Assembly (NCBI GenBank): GCA_965222445.1
Contig: CBDCTY010000002.1
Location: 2,232,001 to 2,296,000 of the forward strand
Direction of reading: 5' to 3'
From: GCA-958296115 sp965222445
GTDB lineage: Bacteria > Chloroflexota > Dehalococcoidia > Lucifugimonadales > CAJWER01
DNA length: 64,000 nucleotides
The notes below the pieces were generated by a model. It made no database searches and had not been told where the DNA came from. It saw only the letters and a program-made list of their open reading frames with translations. Position 1 is the stretch's first letter; every line of letters starts with the position of its first letter. Positions 8,013-16,650 of the stretch are shown here, one piece after another. The position numbers were made by a program, and so were the translations under genes.

Positions 8013-8176
8013 GGCCTCTGGACGCCGAGATGCCAGATACCAGCGGCGTGTGCTACTATCAACTCGTAGGAGCGCGGAGAGGCCGCCGCTTGACGCGGCT
8101 GCGGGCGGCTGTCTGATCGTCCAGCGTCGGGACCCTTGTACGGTCGGCGAAGCGAATCCATGCGGAAGGAAGTGCA

Positions 8177-8962
8177 ATGGACGCCCCACTGGTCATAGCG
8201 GACAAGGAATTCGGGTCCAGGCTGATGGTGGGAACGGGACGCCATCGCTCTATGGAGGAGATGGTCTCGTCCATCGAGGCGTCTGGCGCGGAGATCATAA
8301 CCGTCGCCATCCGGCGTCTCGACCTGGACAACCCCGCAGAAAAGAACATCCTCGACTACTTCGACTGGACGCGCTACACCGTCCTTCCGAATACAGCCGG
8401 ATGTAAGACGGCCGAGGAGGCGGTCTTCACGGCACGCCTGGCCAGGGAGGTGACGGGGTCCGACTGGATCAAGCTGGAGGTCATCCCCGACCCGAGGCTG
8501 CTGCCGGACCCAGTGGGCACTTACGAGGCCGCCGTGCAGCTTATCGACGAGGGATTCGTCGTGCTGCCGTACATTCACGCCGACCCCGTCCTTGCCACGA
8601 AGCTCGAGGATATCGGGTGCGCAACAGTCATGCCGCTCGGCTCCGCCATCGGCACCGGCCAGGGCATCCTGACCATCGACGAGATCCGGCTCATCATCGA
8701 GTCGGCATCGGTCCCAGTGGTGGTGGACGCGGGTCTTGCCGTGCCGTCGGAGGCCGCACAGTCTATAGAGGAGGGCGCGGACGCCGTGCTGGTGAACACC
8801 GGCATCGCGCAGGCCAGGGACGCGACGCTGATGGGCGAGGCCTTCAAGCTGGGCGTGGAAGCGGGCCGCAAGGCGTTCCTCGCCGGGCGCATCGAGCGAA
8901 GGCGGGAGGGCATTGCCAGCAGCCCGACATCCGGCGTGGCCTCGTCGCAGACCTCTTCCTGA
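8177..8962 (+). CDS. thiG: thiazole synthase ThiG
   Basis: A 261-residue TIM-barrel enzyme that makes the thiazole phosphate of thiamine from 1-deoxy-xylulose phosphate, a glycine imine and ThiS thiocarboxylate. Family hallmarks are the N-terminal SRLMVGTGRH, the Schiff-base lysine in WIKLEVIPD, MPLGSAIGTGQGI and the phosphate-binding VVVDAGLAVPSEAA followed by VNTGIAQA. The ATG has GGAAGG seven bases upstream. It is the first gene of a compact thiG-thiE-thiS unit. I saw no THI-box riboswitch in the 150 bases upstream, only GC-rich pairing potential. Confidence 0.95.
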   Translation: MDAPLVIADKEFGSRLMVGTGRHRSMEEMVSSIEASGAEIITVAIRRLDLDNPAEKNILDYFDWTRYTVLPNTAGCKTAEEAVFTARLAREVTGSDWIKLEVIPDPRLLPDPVGTYEAAVQLIDEGFVVLPYIHADPVLATKLEDIGCATVMPLGSAIGTGQGILTIDEIRLIIESASVPVVVDAGLAVPSEAAQSIEEGADAVLVNTGIAQARDATLMGEAFKLGVEAGRKAFLAGRIERRREGIASSPTSGVASSQTSS

Positions 8963-8972
8963 GTCCGGACGG

Positions 8973-9635
8973 GTGAGGCTTCAAGAGCCCCCCTTGCTCT
9001 GTCTGGTCACCGACAGGCGCCGCTGCGGTGGCAGGCCTCTCGAGGAGGTCGTCGAGGCTGCGGTGTCAGGAGGCGTGGACATCGTTCAGCTTCGCGAGAA
9101 GGACATGCCCGCAGGCCCTCTTCTCGATTTGGCCCGCAGGCTCCGGTCCATCACAGCCTCAAGGGCAAGCCTCTTCGTGAACGACCGCGTCGACGTGGCC
9201 CTTGCCGCCGGGGCGGACGGCGTACAGCTCGGCGAAGAGAGCATCCCGGTCGAGGCGGCCCGGAGTCTCGCCGGAGGAACGCTAACCATTGGCAGGTCGG
9301 TGCACAGCGTAGAGTCCGCCCTTCATGCCAGTCGTGCTGGGGCGGATATGGTCGTCTTCGGGACCGTCTTCGCCACAGCTTCTCACCCGCACGCGCAACC
9401 CAGTGGGGTCGACCCACTTGAGGAGTTGTCGCGGCACGACGTCGTCCCCTTTCTTGGAATAGGGGGGATAACGGCGGGTAACGTTGGGTCTGTCGTCGAG
9501 GCCGGCGCGTCGGGCGCCGCTGTCATAACAGCCATCACCGAGAGCCCCGACCCGCTGGAGGCTGCCAGAGCATTTAGGAGGGCGATTACGGACGCATGGA
9601 GGCGGACACGCTCCGTGGAGGGAGCCCTCGCATGA
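8973..9635 (+). CDS. thiE: thiamine-phosphate synthase ThiE
   Basis: A 220-residue TIM-barrel enzyme that joins the thiazole phosphate and the pyrimidine pyrophosphate to give thiamine phosphate. Visible motifs are LCLVTDRR at the first strand, VDIVQLREKDM (substrate-binding Gln and Lys), LFVNDRVDVALAAGADGVQLG, GRSVHS, DMVVFGTVFATASH and FLGIGGITAGNV. The GTG at 8973, ten bases after the thiG stop, fits the family start. The open frame continues upstream inside thiG but without homology. Its TGA overlaps the thiS ATG, indicating coupled translation. Confidence 0.94.
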   Translation: MRLQEPPLLCLVTDRRRCGGRPLEEVVEAAVSGGVDIVQLREKDMPAGPLLDLARRLRSITASRASLFVNDRVDVALAAGADGVQLGEESIPVEAARSLAGGTLTIGRSVHSVESALHASRAGADMVVFGTVFATASHPHAQPSGVDPLEELSRHDVVPFLGIGGITAGNVGSVVEAGASGAAVITAITESPDPLEAARAFRRAITDAWRRTRSVEGALA

Positions 9636-9832
9636 GAGTCCGCGTCAACGGAAAGGACCGAGACTTGCCCCAGTCGGCCAACCTTCGCGAGTACGTCGCC
9701 TCCCTCGGCGTGAACATGGCCACGATAGCCGTTGCGGTCAACGGCGAGGTGGTGAAACGGGACGGACTCGCCCTCATAGAGCTTTCCGAGGGAGACACGG
9801 TTGAGATAGTCAGGGCCGTCGGGGGCGGGTGA
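9632..9832 (+). CDS. thiS: sulfur-carrier protein ThiS
   Basis: A 66-residue ubiquitin-fold protein starting MRVRVNGKDRDL and ending in the Gly-Gly-Gly tail (IVRAVGGG) that is adenylated and converted to the thiocarboxylate sulfur donor for ThiG. The segment VAVNGEVVKRD is typical of the family. Its ATG overlaps the thiE stop as ATGA, which decides the start against a frame extension twelve codons upstream. The adenylating and sulfurtransferase partners (ThiF-like) are not in this window. Confidence 0.93.
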   Translation: MRVRVNGKDRDLPQSANLREYVASLGVNMATIAVAVNGEVVKRDGLALIELSEGDTVEIVRAVGGG

Positions 9833-9847
9833 CGTAGGCGCGAGGGG

Positions 9848-12418
9848 CTACGGCATCAACAGCTTCGTCGAACGCAGCCCCGGAGGCCCCTCCACGTCGA
9901 CCTCACCCTCCGGCAACAGGCGGCCTATCCCTATTCCCACGATCGCCCCGGCCTCGAAGGCTGCGCCCTGCAACCAACGCTCTACCCTAGAGTCTGCCTC
10001 GTCGACGGGTATGGCAGCCAGGTAATCGAATAGCGCCTTCGACGAGTCGGCGTCGAGTCTGCCGTTCGCAAGAAGCTCGGCCCTGAGAGTTTCGAGCTCG
10101 GCCTCCTTGATGATGGCCGCCCACTGGATCAGTATTGCAAGCCGGTGCCCGCTCGAAGTTGCGTCCCGTATTATCGAGTAGACTTGCTCGGCAACATACG
10201 CACGGAAGGGTCTGATGTCAGGATAGGCAAGCAGCCTCAGCCCCGTGAACTCCTCGAGCTTCAGCCAGAATGCCCGTTGGAACTGGTGGGCCTGCGCCTC
10301 TCGGAGTCCCTGCAGGGGCAGCGACGGGACCTCCTCGGTCTGGCCGGGGTTCACAAAGTCCTGGACGGCGTGACCTAGCTCGTGGACGAGCGAATTGATC
10401 GCTCCGTCTATGGGCTGGCTTGCATCGACTATCACAGCGACCTCGCCGCGTTTCCGTGTCTTGAGTCCCAGGGCATGTTCCTTCATGATCTCGCGGCTCT
10501 GGACCAGCGCAGCATAGTCCGACTCTTCGGTCACGGCGAAGCTCTTCGCGAAGTCCTCGTCCACCCAGGCAGCGTACTCTTCGCGCGGCAGGAGCTGTAC
10601 GGTGAGGCGTTCGTCGTTCATGCTGCGGCCCGTCAGCAGGAAATATCCGGCCTCCGCGACCCGGAGCACGTCCTCGCGGTGATCCGGTCCATCCGGGTCG
10701 AAGGCGGTCTGCCTGAGATCGAGGAGCCCACGCAGGCCGGCCAGCATCTCACGGAGCTCGTCCTCCGAGTAGGTAGTCGGCGGTGGCAGCGTCGGAGGCT
10801 CCTGTCGCCACGTTACCGGCTTCTCGAACGTGTTGTCGTTCTCGTTGGTCTCGTCGACGGCGTTTTCGGGATCTATGACCAGTCTCAGGACGTGACGGCC
10901 TGGGGTGGGTTCCACTGCATCCGTCAGTCCCTCCCAGTCCAGCAAGGTTTCGGTGTTCGCCGGTGGAGTAGTGGAGAACCTGAACGACGAAACCTTGACT
11001 TCGTCGAAGTAGAGATCGACCGAGAAAGGCTGCGGCGGCTGCACCGTGCTCAGATTGGCAACTGCGAGGTCGATGTAGGCCGTCCTCCCCAGGACGGGGG
11101 CCGCATCCAGGGACGTGCCCCGTTCCCGAGACACGACGATAGGCCCGTCCCAACCGAATTTCCATGCGGGGACGAGATTCGGGAGGGTGGAAGGCGGCGG
11201 ATATGCGGATGCGGCGCCAGGGGTCTTCGCCGTCTCTGGGGGCAGGTCGCCCGACATCCATGTCAGGCGCCTTTCATACACGTTGTTGCTCTCGTCCGAC
11301 TCTGCGACAAGGTCGGTAGGGTCGATGACCAGCTTGAGCGTATGCTCGCCAGGGGATATGGAGATCCTCTCACGGAGGTCTTCGACACGCAGCCTGCTGG
11401 CGAGATCGCCCATGAGCAGGCCGGGGCTGACGCTCAGGTCCACCAGGACATCGTCAAGGTAGAGGTGAGCCCAGATATTGAGTCCGGTGCTCGCCGCGCC
11501 GGAGTTGGTGAAGGCAGCCAGTACCCGGACCGGAGCATCGATCGACAGCGGGCCGTCGATACCGTCTTCTCCGTAGGGGTTCGCTGTTATGGAGCCCGTC
11601 CAGCCTTTGGGGGTATGGGGCGCCAGGTCAGGCAGCCGCTGCCTCCCTGGAGGCAAAGGAAGGGCGGTCTCAGGAGGAAGCCACACCACGTCCGCCTCCA
11701 GCCGGTTGTCGGTCTCGTCGGACTCGACAACGAGGTCCGTAGGGTCGATCACCAGGGTCACGGTGTGCGGGCCTGGGTCTATGTTGACCAGCCTGTGGAG
11801 GTCGGGCCAGCTGCTGATGTCGACGAACCCGTTGGCCGGAAGCAGGTCGTTAGTCCAGCGCCACACCGTGACGCCGTCGAACAGCAGGTCTACGAAGAAT
11901 CTGCGGTCGACCTGTGTGCCCACCGTGTTTGCCACGGCCCACGAAACGAATGATTCCTCGCCAGCACGCAGCTCCGATGAGCCGTGTTCCTCCGCGCTGT
12001 CGGAGACCATCAGCGGTGCACCCCAACCCTGGGGCGTGTACGGAGCCAGGTTTGCCAGTGGTGTTGGCACCGCCGTGGGCGTAGGGCTTGGAGGGGGTTC
12101 TGGGGTCGGAGTGGCAGTCGGGTCTGGAATCGGAGCAGGTGTGGGTAGGGGCGTGTTGGTGGGGCTTGGCGAGGGCACGCTGGTAGGGGAGGGTGTAGTG
12201 GCGATCGGGACTACGGTCGTGGGCGAATCCTGGAAGGCCCCTTCGTCGGACGTTTGGCCGCAGGCGGCCAGGACGACCGCCGCAATCGACGCGCACAGCG
12301 CGGCTGCGGCCCAGCGTCTCAAGTGCAGCGTTGGTATCTCGACGCGTGAGGCGCGCTTGCAGGCCCTCCCGCGCCCCTCAGCCTGCCCAGTCGTGCGCGG
12401 CGAAAACACAGTACCCAT
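9848..12418 (-). CDS. large exported CARDB-repeat lipoprotein with HExxH domain
   Basis: An 856-residue protein. A hydrophobic signal with lipobox (AAVVLAACGQ, Cys near residue 53) is followed by a Pro/Thr/Ser-rich linker. Three CARDB-like Ig domains follow, each ending in a version of HTVTLVIDPTDLVVESDE. The C-terminal about 300 residues contain SLVHELGHAVQDF, an HExxH motif suggesting a zinc metallopeptidase-like fold. CARDB units usually mediate adhesion or act as spacers. The protein is probably surface-attached with an extracellular catalytic or binding head. The start is the first ATG, which gives an unusually long n-region; a downstream start near residue 30 is possible. Confidence 0.8.
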   Translation of the reverse strand: MGTVFSPRTTGQAEGRGRACKRASRVEIPTLHLRRWAAAALCASIAAVVLAACGQTSDEGAFQDSPTTVVPIATTPSPTSVPSPSPTNTPLPTPAPIPDPTATPTPEPPPSPTPTAVPTPLANLAPYTPQGWGAPLMVSDSAEEHGSSELRAGEESFVSWAVANTVGTQVDRRFFVDLLFDGVTVWRWTNDLLPANGFVDISSWPDLHRLVNIDPGPHTVTLVIDPTDLVVESDETDNRLEADVVWLPPETALPLPPGRQRLPDLAPHTPKGWTGSITANPYGEDGIDGPLSIDAPVRVLAAFTNSGAASTGLNIWAHLYLDDVLVDLSVSPGLLMGDLASRLRVEDLRERISISPGEHTLKLVIDPTDLVAESDESNNVYERRLTWMSGDLPPETAKTPGAASAYPPPSTLPNLVPAWKFGWDGPIVVSRERGTSLDAAPVLGRTAYIDLAVANLSTVQPPQPFSVDLYFDEVKVSSFRFSTTPPANTETLLDWEGLTDAVEPTPGRHVLRLVIDPENAVDETNENDNTFEKPVTWRQEPPTLPPPTTYSEDELREMLAGLRGLLDLRQTAFDPDGPDHREDVLRVAEAGYFLLTGRSMNDERLTVQLLPREEYAAWVDEDFAKSFAVTEESDYAALVQSREIMKEHALGLKTRKRGEVAVIVDASQPIDGAINSLVHELGHAVQDFVNPGQTEEVPSLPLQGLREAQAHQFQRAFWLKLEEFTGLRLLAYPDIRPFRAYVAEQVYSIIRDATSSGHRLAILIQWAAIIKEAELETLRAELLANGRLDADSSKALFDYLAAIPVDEADSRVERWLQGAAFEAGAIVGIGIGRLLPEGEVDVEGPPGLRSTKLLMP

Positions 12419-12497
12419 ACCTACAGGATACAGGACAGCAAAAGTCGAGGGTTCACAGCCTCACCGCTCTGGCTCGCAGGTGCCTCGAGCGCGGTGG

Positions 12498-12570
12498 TGC
12501 CCCCAACGGAATTCGAATCCGTGTTTCCGGCTTGAAAGGCCGACGTCCTAGTCCTCTAGACGATGGGGGC
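12498..12570 (-). tRNA. tRNA-Glu (UUC anticodon)
   Basis: A 73-nt cloverleaf on the minus strand. The acceptor stem is GCCCCCA/TGGGGGC with discriminator A; the anticodon loop is CTTTCAA with TTC; the T-arm loop is TTCGAAT. The CCA end is not encoded. It stands alone between the CARDB lipoprotein and the 12719-13603 gene. Confidence 0.96.
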
Positions 12571-12718
12571 GTGTTGCCGGATTAGTGCCTGCGGCACCAT
12601 GACCGGCGATGGTTCATTGTGACGAATATCGTCGCAATATCAATTCTAGCCCTGAACCGCCCTCCTGCGCAAACCACCCGTGCCTGTTGCTGAAGATCGA
12701 TCTGGCCTGACCGCCAGC

Positions 12719-13603
12719 TCACCGGTCCAGAACGAAGACGGCGTCGCCTGGTCGGCCGACGTTGATGTTGAACAGACGCCATATCGGGTGGTCGTACTTG
12801 TACCTGAATGTGAAAGGCACCTGCCCGCCCTCGGCGTCGAACCTGCCGTTCACCACCAGCAGAACCCCCGACGACGTGCGGTCCAGCTTCGGCGGATCGG
12901 CGAACTCAGGCTCCACATCGCGGACCGCCGACAGATCGACATCGTCGTCCAGGAAGCCCCCGAAGATGAGCTCGAATTTCCAGTACGATATCTCGGTCCT
13001 GGCCGTCCACATAGTCTCGTAGAACCGACGTAGGTCTTTATCACGCACCGCCTGGCCGAAGTCCAGCATCGTCTCGCTGACGATCCGCTTCACCTCCGCT
13101 TCCTTCGGGACCTGGCGGAACCACGCGCCGGGCCCGACTTCCGCCCGGCCCTGCCCGGTCAGCGATAGGACGCGCCACTCGCCGACCTCCTCCACGACCT
13201 CCAGGATGAAGGGGAGCGTGCGCCCTGACTCAGTCGTCAGGGTGCCTGTGTAGATGTTGAAGTCGTTGCTGTCCAGGGTCCTGTTCTCCCACGACTCCAG
13301 CTCGTGGCTTGCCATAGACACGCCTTCCACAACGTCTGCGAAGGCCTCAGGCCCCTGCTCCTCGCGGAATCTCGTGGAGGTGAGCAGGTATGCCTCGGAG
13401 GTCCTGCCCTCGCCCAACGCGGTGAGGTATCGGTCCGCCAGGCCTGCGGAGTCGGCGGTCGACACGAAGACGTACAGGAAGTGCCCTCCGGTGCAGGACG
13501 CGATGACCGCGATGATCCCCAGGGCCGTGAGCACCAGCGCCCGCTTGACGGCGCGGCTGCGCTCCTCTTCGCTTGGGATGATCGAATGGGCTGCAGTGCT
13601 CAT
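12719..13603 (-). CDS. hypothetical membrane-anchored protein
   Basis: A 294-residue protein not recognised by family. One hydrophobic segment near the N-terminus (ALVLTALGIIAVIASCTGGHFLYVFV) likely anchors it. The rest looks like two NTF2/DUF4878-like alpha+beta units: ADRYLTALGEGRTSEAYLLTS..., and later VRDKDLRRFYETMWTARTE... ending in FRYKYDHPIWRLFNINV. The ATG at 13603 lies four bases after the argC stop, so it is probably cotranscribed with argC, though nothing links the functions. An accessory or sensing role outside the membrane is a guess. Confidence 0.7.
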   Translation of the reverse strand: MSTAAHSIIPSEEERSRAVKRALVLTALGIIAVIASCTGGHFLYVFVSTADSAGLADRYLTALGEGRTSEAYLLTSTRFREEQGPEAFADVVEGVSMASHELESWENRTLDSNDFNIYTGTLTTESGRTLPFILEVVEEVGEWRVLSLTGQGRAEVGPGAWFRQVPKEAEVKRIVSETMLDFGQAVRDKDLRRFYETMWTARTEISYWKFELIFGGFLDDDVDLSAVRDVEPEFADPPKLDRTSSGVLLVVNGRFDAEGGQVPFTFRYKYDHPIWRLFNINVGRPGDAVFVLDR

Positions 13604-13607
13604 GGTG

Positions 13608-14639
13608 TTAGGGGTACAGGGCCAGTTGGCGCAGGCCCTCGTCCTCCGCCAGGCCAAACATCAGGTTCATGTTCTGCACGGCCTGGCCGGCCGCGCCCTT
13701 CACCAGGTTGTCGATGCAGCCCACGGCGATGAGCCGTCCCGTCCTGGTGTCGACCGTCGGGTACACGAGGCAGTCGTTGTTGCCCAGCGTGTGCTTGGTC
13801 TCCGGCGGGCGAGCCGTCACGTGGACGAAAGGAGCGTCGGCGTAGAAGCTCTCGTAAGCCTCCCTCACGACCGCCTCCGGCCTGCTGCCCGCCGCGCCGG
13901 GCTTCAGGGGCGCGTAGCACGTCGTCAGTATCCCCCGAGTCATCGGCACCAGGTGCGGGATGAAGGTGACCCGCGGCTCGGCGGACGGGTCGAGCCTCCG
14001 CAGCTCCTGGCCTATCTCCGGCATGTGCCTGTGTCCGCCCATCGAGTAGGCCTTCAGGTTCTCGTTCACTTCGGAGTACAGGTAATCGACAGAGACCTTG
14101 CGGCCAGCTCCCGATACGCCCGACTTTGCGTCCACGATGACGTCGGCTTCAATGAGCCCCGCGCTGACCGCCGGGGCAATCGCCAGTATGGCTGCGGTTG
14201 GGTAGCAGCCCGGGTTGGCCACGAGCCTCGCACGAGCGATGTCGTCGCGACCCATCTCCGGGAGGCCGTAGACCGCCTCCTCGACCAGCTCCGGGTAGGG
14301 ATGGTCGGCCTCGTACCAGTCCCTGTACTCGGAGACATCCTTCAGCCTGAAGTCGGCGCTGATGTCCACCGCGCGAATGCCGTCCGACAGAATGGGGCCG
14401 AGGCGTTCGGCGCTGGCTACATGGGGAAGCGCCGAGATTACGACGTCTACACTCCCGGCCACGTCCTTGGTGATGGTCATGTCGATGGCTGCCAGGTGAG
14501 GGAAGACGTCGCCGAGCATCCTGCCGGCGGAGCTGCGTCCGGTGACCGAGGCGACCTCGACTTCGGGATGCCGCGCAAGTATGCGAGCAAGCTCAACCCC
14601 CGCGTACCCCGTAACGTTTATGATGCCGGCCTTGATCAC
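13608..14639 (-). CDS. argC: N-acetyl-gamma-glutamyl-phosphate reductase
   Basis: A 343-residue enzyme of arginine biosynthesis that reduces N-acetyl-glutamyl phosphate to the semialdehyde with NADPH. The nucleotide-binding start is IINVTGYAGVELARIL. The catalytic cysteine lies in VANPGCYPTAAILA, and the conserved His region in FIPHLVPMTRGI. Length is normal for the family. The start is GTG after a purine-rich run. No other arg genes are adjacent; a hypothetical gene follows closely. A -10-like TATAAT and a leader hairpin lie upstream. Confidence 0.95.
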   Translation of the reverse strand: MIKAGIINVTGYAGVELARILARHPEVEVASVTGRSSAGRMLGDVFPHLAAIDMTITKDVAGSVDVVISALPHVASAERLGPILSDGIRAVDISADFRLKDVSEYRDWYEADHPYPELVEEAVYGLPEMGRDDIARARLVANPGCYPTAAILAIAPAVSAGLIEADVIVDAKSGVSGAGRKVSVDYLYSEVNENLKAYSMGGHRHMPEIGQELRRLDPSAEPRVTFIPHLVPMTRGILTTCYAPLKPGAAGSRPEAVVREAYESFYADAPFVHVTARPPETKHTLGNNDCLVYPTVDTRTGRLIAVGCIDNLVKGAAGQAVQNMNLMFGLAEDEGLRQLALYP

Positions 14640-14654
14640 AGCCCCCCCAAATCG

Positions 14655-14687
14655 AGCCCCACTGCGTCGGGGCTACCAGTGATTATA
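14655..14687 (-). promoter_or_regulatory. argC promoter -10 box and leader hairpin
   Basis: On the minus strand a TATAAT box (14682-14687) precedes a perfect stem-loop AGCCCCGACGCAGTGGGGCT (14655-14674). The hairpin falls in the untranslated leader just before the purine-rich ribosome-binding stretch of argC. It could mask or pace translation. I see no ARG-box that I could assign with confidence. Confidence 0.45.
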
Positions 14688-14833
14688 ACAAGGCGGTACG
14701 CACGTATGACAGGAATCGGTGGCCTTTCGACCCCATGTTGAGGCGGACAGGAAGGGATAGCTTGGACGGCAGCTTACGCCAGAACGATGTCAGGGCTGCG
14801 AATGAAGTCCGGCGGGTGGTCTCGTGAGGGCCG

Positions 14834-15547
14834 TTAGCGGGACCTTCGGGCCTCTTCGCGTTCGAACCTTGGTCGGGCGCGGCATCCCCAGGCCAGGACG
14901 CACTCGCCGCAACGCGGGCGCTGGGCCTTGCAGACCTGCCGGCCGTGCCTGATGAGGTACATGTGGAAGGGGAACACGTCCTCGGGCGGCACCATGGGCT
15001 CCAGGATGTCGTGGGCCTTGTCGGCGTTTACCTTCTCACCTATCAGGCCCAGACGCTTCGAGACGCGGAAGATGTGCGTGTCCACCGGCATGGCGGGCAG
15101 GCCCAGCGAGAAGCAGAGGATGATGGCAGCCGTCTTGGGGCCGATGCCGTTGAGTCTCTTGAGCCATGCCTTGGCCTCGGCAAGGGGCATCTCGGCCAGG
15201 AACGACAGGTCGAACGAGCCGACCTCGTCATGTATTTGCACCAGGATGGACTTGATGCGCGGGGCCTTCTGCGCCGCCAGTCCGCCCATCCGTATGGCGT
15301 CCTCGATTGCCTCGACGGGGGCTTCAGCGATGGCCTCCAGCGAGTCGAAGGTCGACATCAGGCTCTCGAACGCGCGCCCAGAGTTCAGGTCGGACGTGTG
15401 CTGGGACAGGATGGTGTATACAAGCTCCGACGCCGGGTCGTATCTTGGGGACCACTCGCAAGGCCCGTACTCCGGGCCCAGGAGGGCCATGACGTCGCCG
15501 GCGGCAACCCGCCGCCGCTTGCGTGGAGAAGTGGTCTGTGGATCCAT
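14834..15547 (-). CDS. endonuclease III-like HhH-GPD DNA glycosylase
   Basis: A 237-residue base-excision repair enzyme. The helix-hairpin-helix with catalytic lysine is seen in LNGIGPKTAAIIL, the catalytic Asp in PVDTHIFRVSKRLG, and the 4Fe-4S ligands in a C-x6-C-x2-C-x5-C array near the C-terminus (CKAQRPRCGECVLAWGC). It should remove oxidised pyrimidines and nick the abasic site. The N-terminus carries a basic run (PRKRRR). Assignment to Nth against a close paralogue is not certain, so no symbol is given. Confidence 0.9.
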   Translation of the reverse strand: MDPQTTSPRKRRRVAAGDVMALLGPEYGPCEWSPRYDPASELVYTILSQHTSDLNSGRAFESLMSTFDSLEAIAEAPVEAIEDAIRMGGLAAQKAPRIKSILVQIHDEVGSFDLSFLAEMPLAEAKAWLKRLNGIGPKTAAIILCFSLGLPAMPVDTHIFRVSKRLGLIGEKVNADKAHDILEPMVPPEDVFPFHMYLIRHGRQVCKAQRPRCGECVLAWGCRARPRFEREEARRSR

Positions 15548-15712
15548 CCAGCCGAGCTCCCGTCACCTTCCGGCACAGCGTAGCAACGGGCCGCGCTACT
15601 TGACAAGCATCGGGCGCTCGCTTACTTTCGCCGTCATTAGGGTTGCCATCATCGGGAACGGAGCATCGGGAACATAGGAATCACGGACCGATTTCAGAAT
15701 GACGGGACAGCC

Positions 15713-16636
15713 TTGAGCATCACGGAATATCTGGCCACTCTTGCCGAGAACGGCGATGCACTGAAGTACTCAGAGCTTCTGCAACTGTCGGACCTCTCGT
15801 CGGACGAGTCGGATGAGTTCGAGGCCGCCTGGCCGTCCATTTCCACGGAGGTCAGGCGGGACATCCTCGGCAAGCTTACTGAGCTGGCCGAGGACAACCT
15901 GGAGCTCGACTTCACCGCCGCCTTCAGGTCGTGCCTGGCGGATGGCGATGACGGCGTCCGCGAGATGGCGGCCAGGGGCCTGTGGGAGTGCGAGGACAGG
16001 AATATCATACGGCCCCTGGTGAAGCTGGTGAACAGCGATCCGTCGGGGAAGGTCAGGGCCGCAGCCTGCACCACGCTCGGCAGGTTCACCGCCCTAGCGC
16101 AGGAGGGGAAGCTGAGCACCAGGGACGCGGAGAAGATTCGCTCGGCGCTGGTGGGAGTGCTCGACAGCCCGGACGAGGATGTCGAGGTGAGTCGGCGGGC
16201 CGTGGAGGCATTGGCTGGTCTGTTGGACACGGGCGTCGACGAGATTATCCGGGATGCGTACGAGAGCGGCGTGCCTGAGCTGAAGCAGTCGTCGATCTAC
16301 GCCATGGGCCGCTCATCCAATGCCGCGTGGCTGCCTGCCGTGCTCAGGGAGATGGACGATCCGTCGTCGGCAGTCCGCTACGAGGCTGCCAATGCGGCAG
16401 GGTTGCTGGGCGACGAGACCGTCGCGCCGCATCTGATCTCTCTTCTCAGGGACGACGATATGGCGGTGCAGCTCGCCGCTATAGCCTCTCTCGGCTCTGT
16501 GGGAGGTGCACTGGCCGGCCAGGCCCTGCAGAAGTGCCTCGAATCAGGAGACGAGGCGGTCGAGGAAGCGGCAGACGAGGCCCTTCGCCAGATCGAGTTC
16601 GACGAAGACCCCCTGTCTTTGACCTTCGATGTGTAG
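15713..16636 (+). CDS. HEAT-repeat protein
   Basis: A 307-residue acidic, all-helical protein built from HEAT/armadillo-like repeats. Examples are DDGVREMAARGLWECED, SGKVRAAACTTLGRF, DEDVEVSRRAVEALAGL, SAVRYEAANAAGLLGD and DMAVQLAAIASLGSVG. These stack into a curved protein-binding surface; PBS-lyase-type HEAT repeats look similar. The start is TTG with a weak purine stretch upstream. It stands alone between the DNA glycosylase and a convergent oxidoreductase. Partner unknown. Confidence 0.82.
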   Translation: MSITEYLATLAENGDALKYSELLQLSDLSSDESDEFEAAWPSISTEVRRDILGKLTELAEDNLELDFTAAFRSCLADGDDGVREMAARGLWECEDRNIIRPLVKLVNSDPSGKVRAAACTTLGRFTALAQEGKLSTRDAEKIRSALVGVLDSPDEDVEVSRRAVEALAGLLDTGVDEIIRDAYESGVPELKQSSIYAMGRSSNAAWLPAVLREMDDPSSAVRYEAANAAGLLGDETVAPHLISLLRDDDMAVQLAAIASLGSVGGALAGQALQKCLESGDEAVEEAADEALRQIEFDEDPLSLTFDV

Positions 16637-16650
16637 GGCCTGACGATTCG

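Noticed and set aside
8022..8176. TPP riboswitch upstream of thiG
   Set aside because: The conserved CUGAGA and ACCUGAUC-type boxes are not present; only GC-rich pairing is seen.
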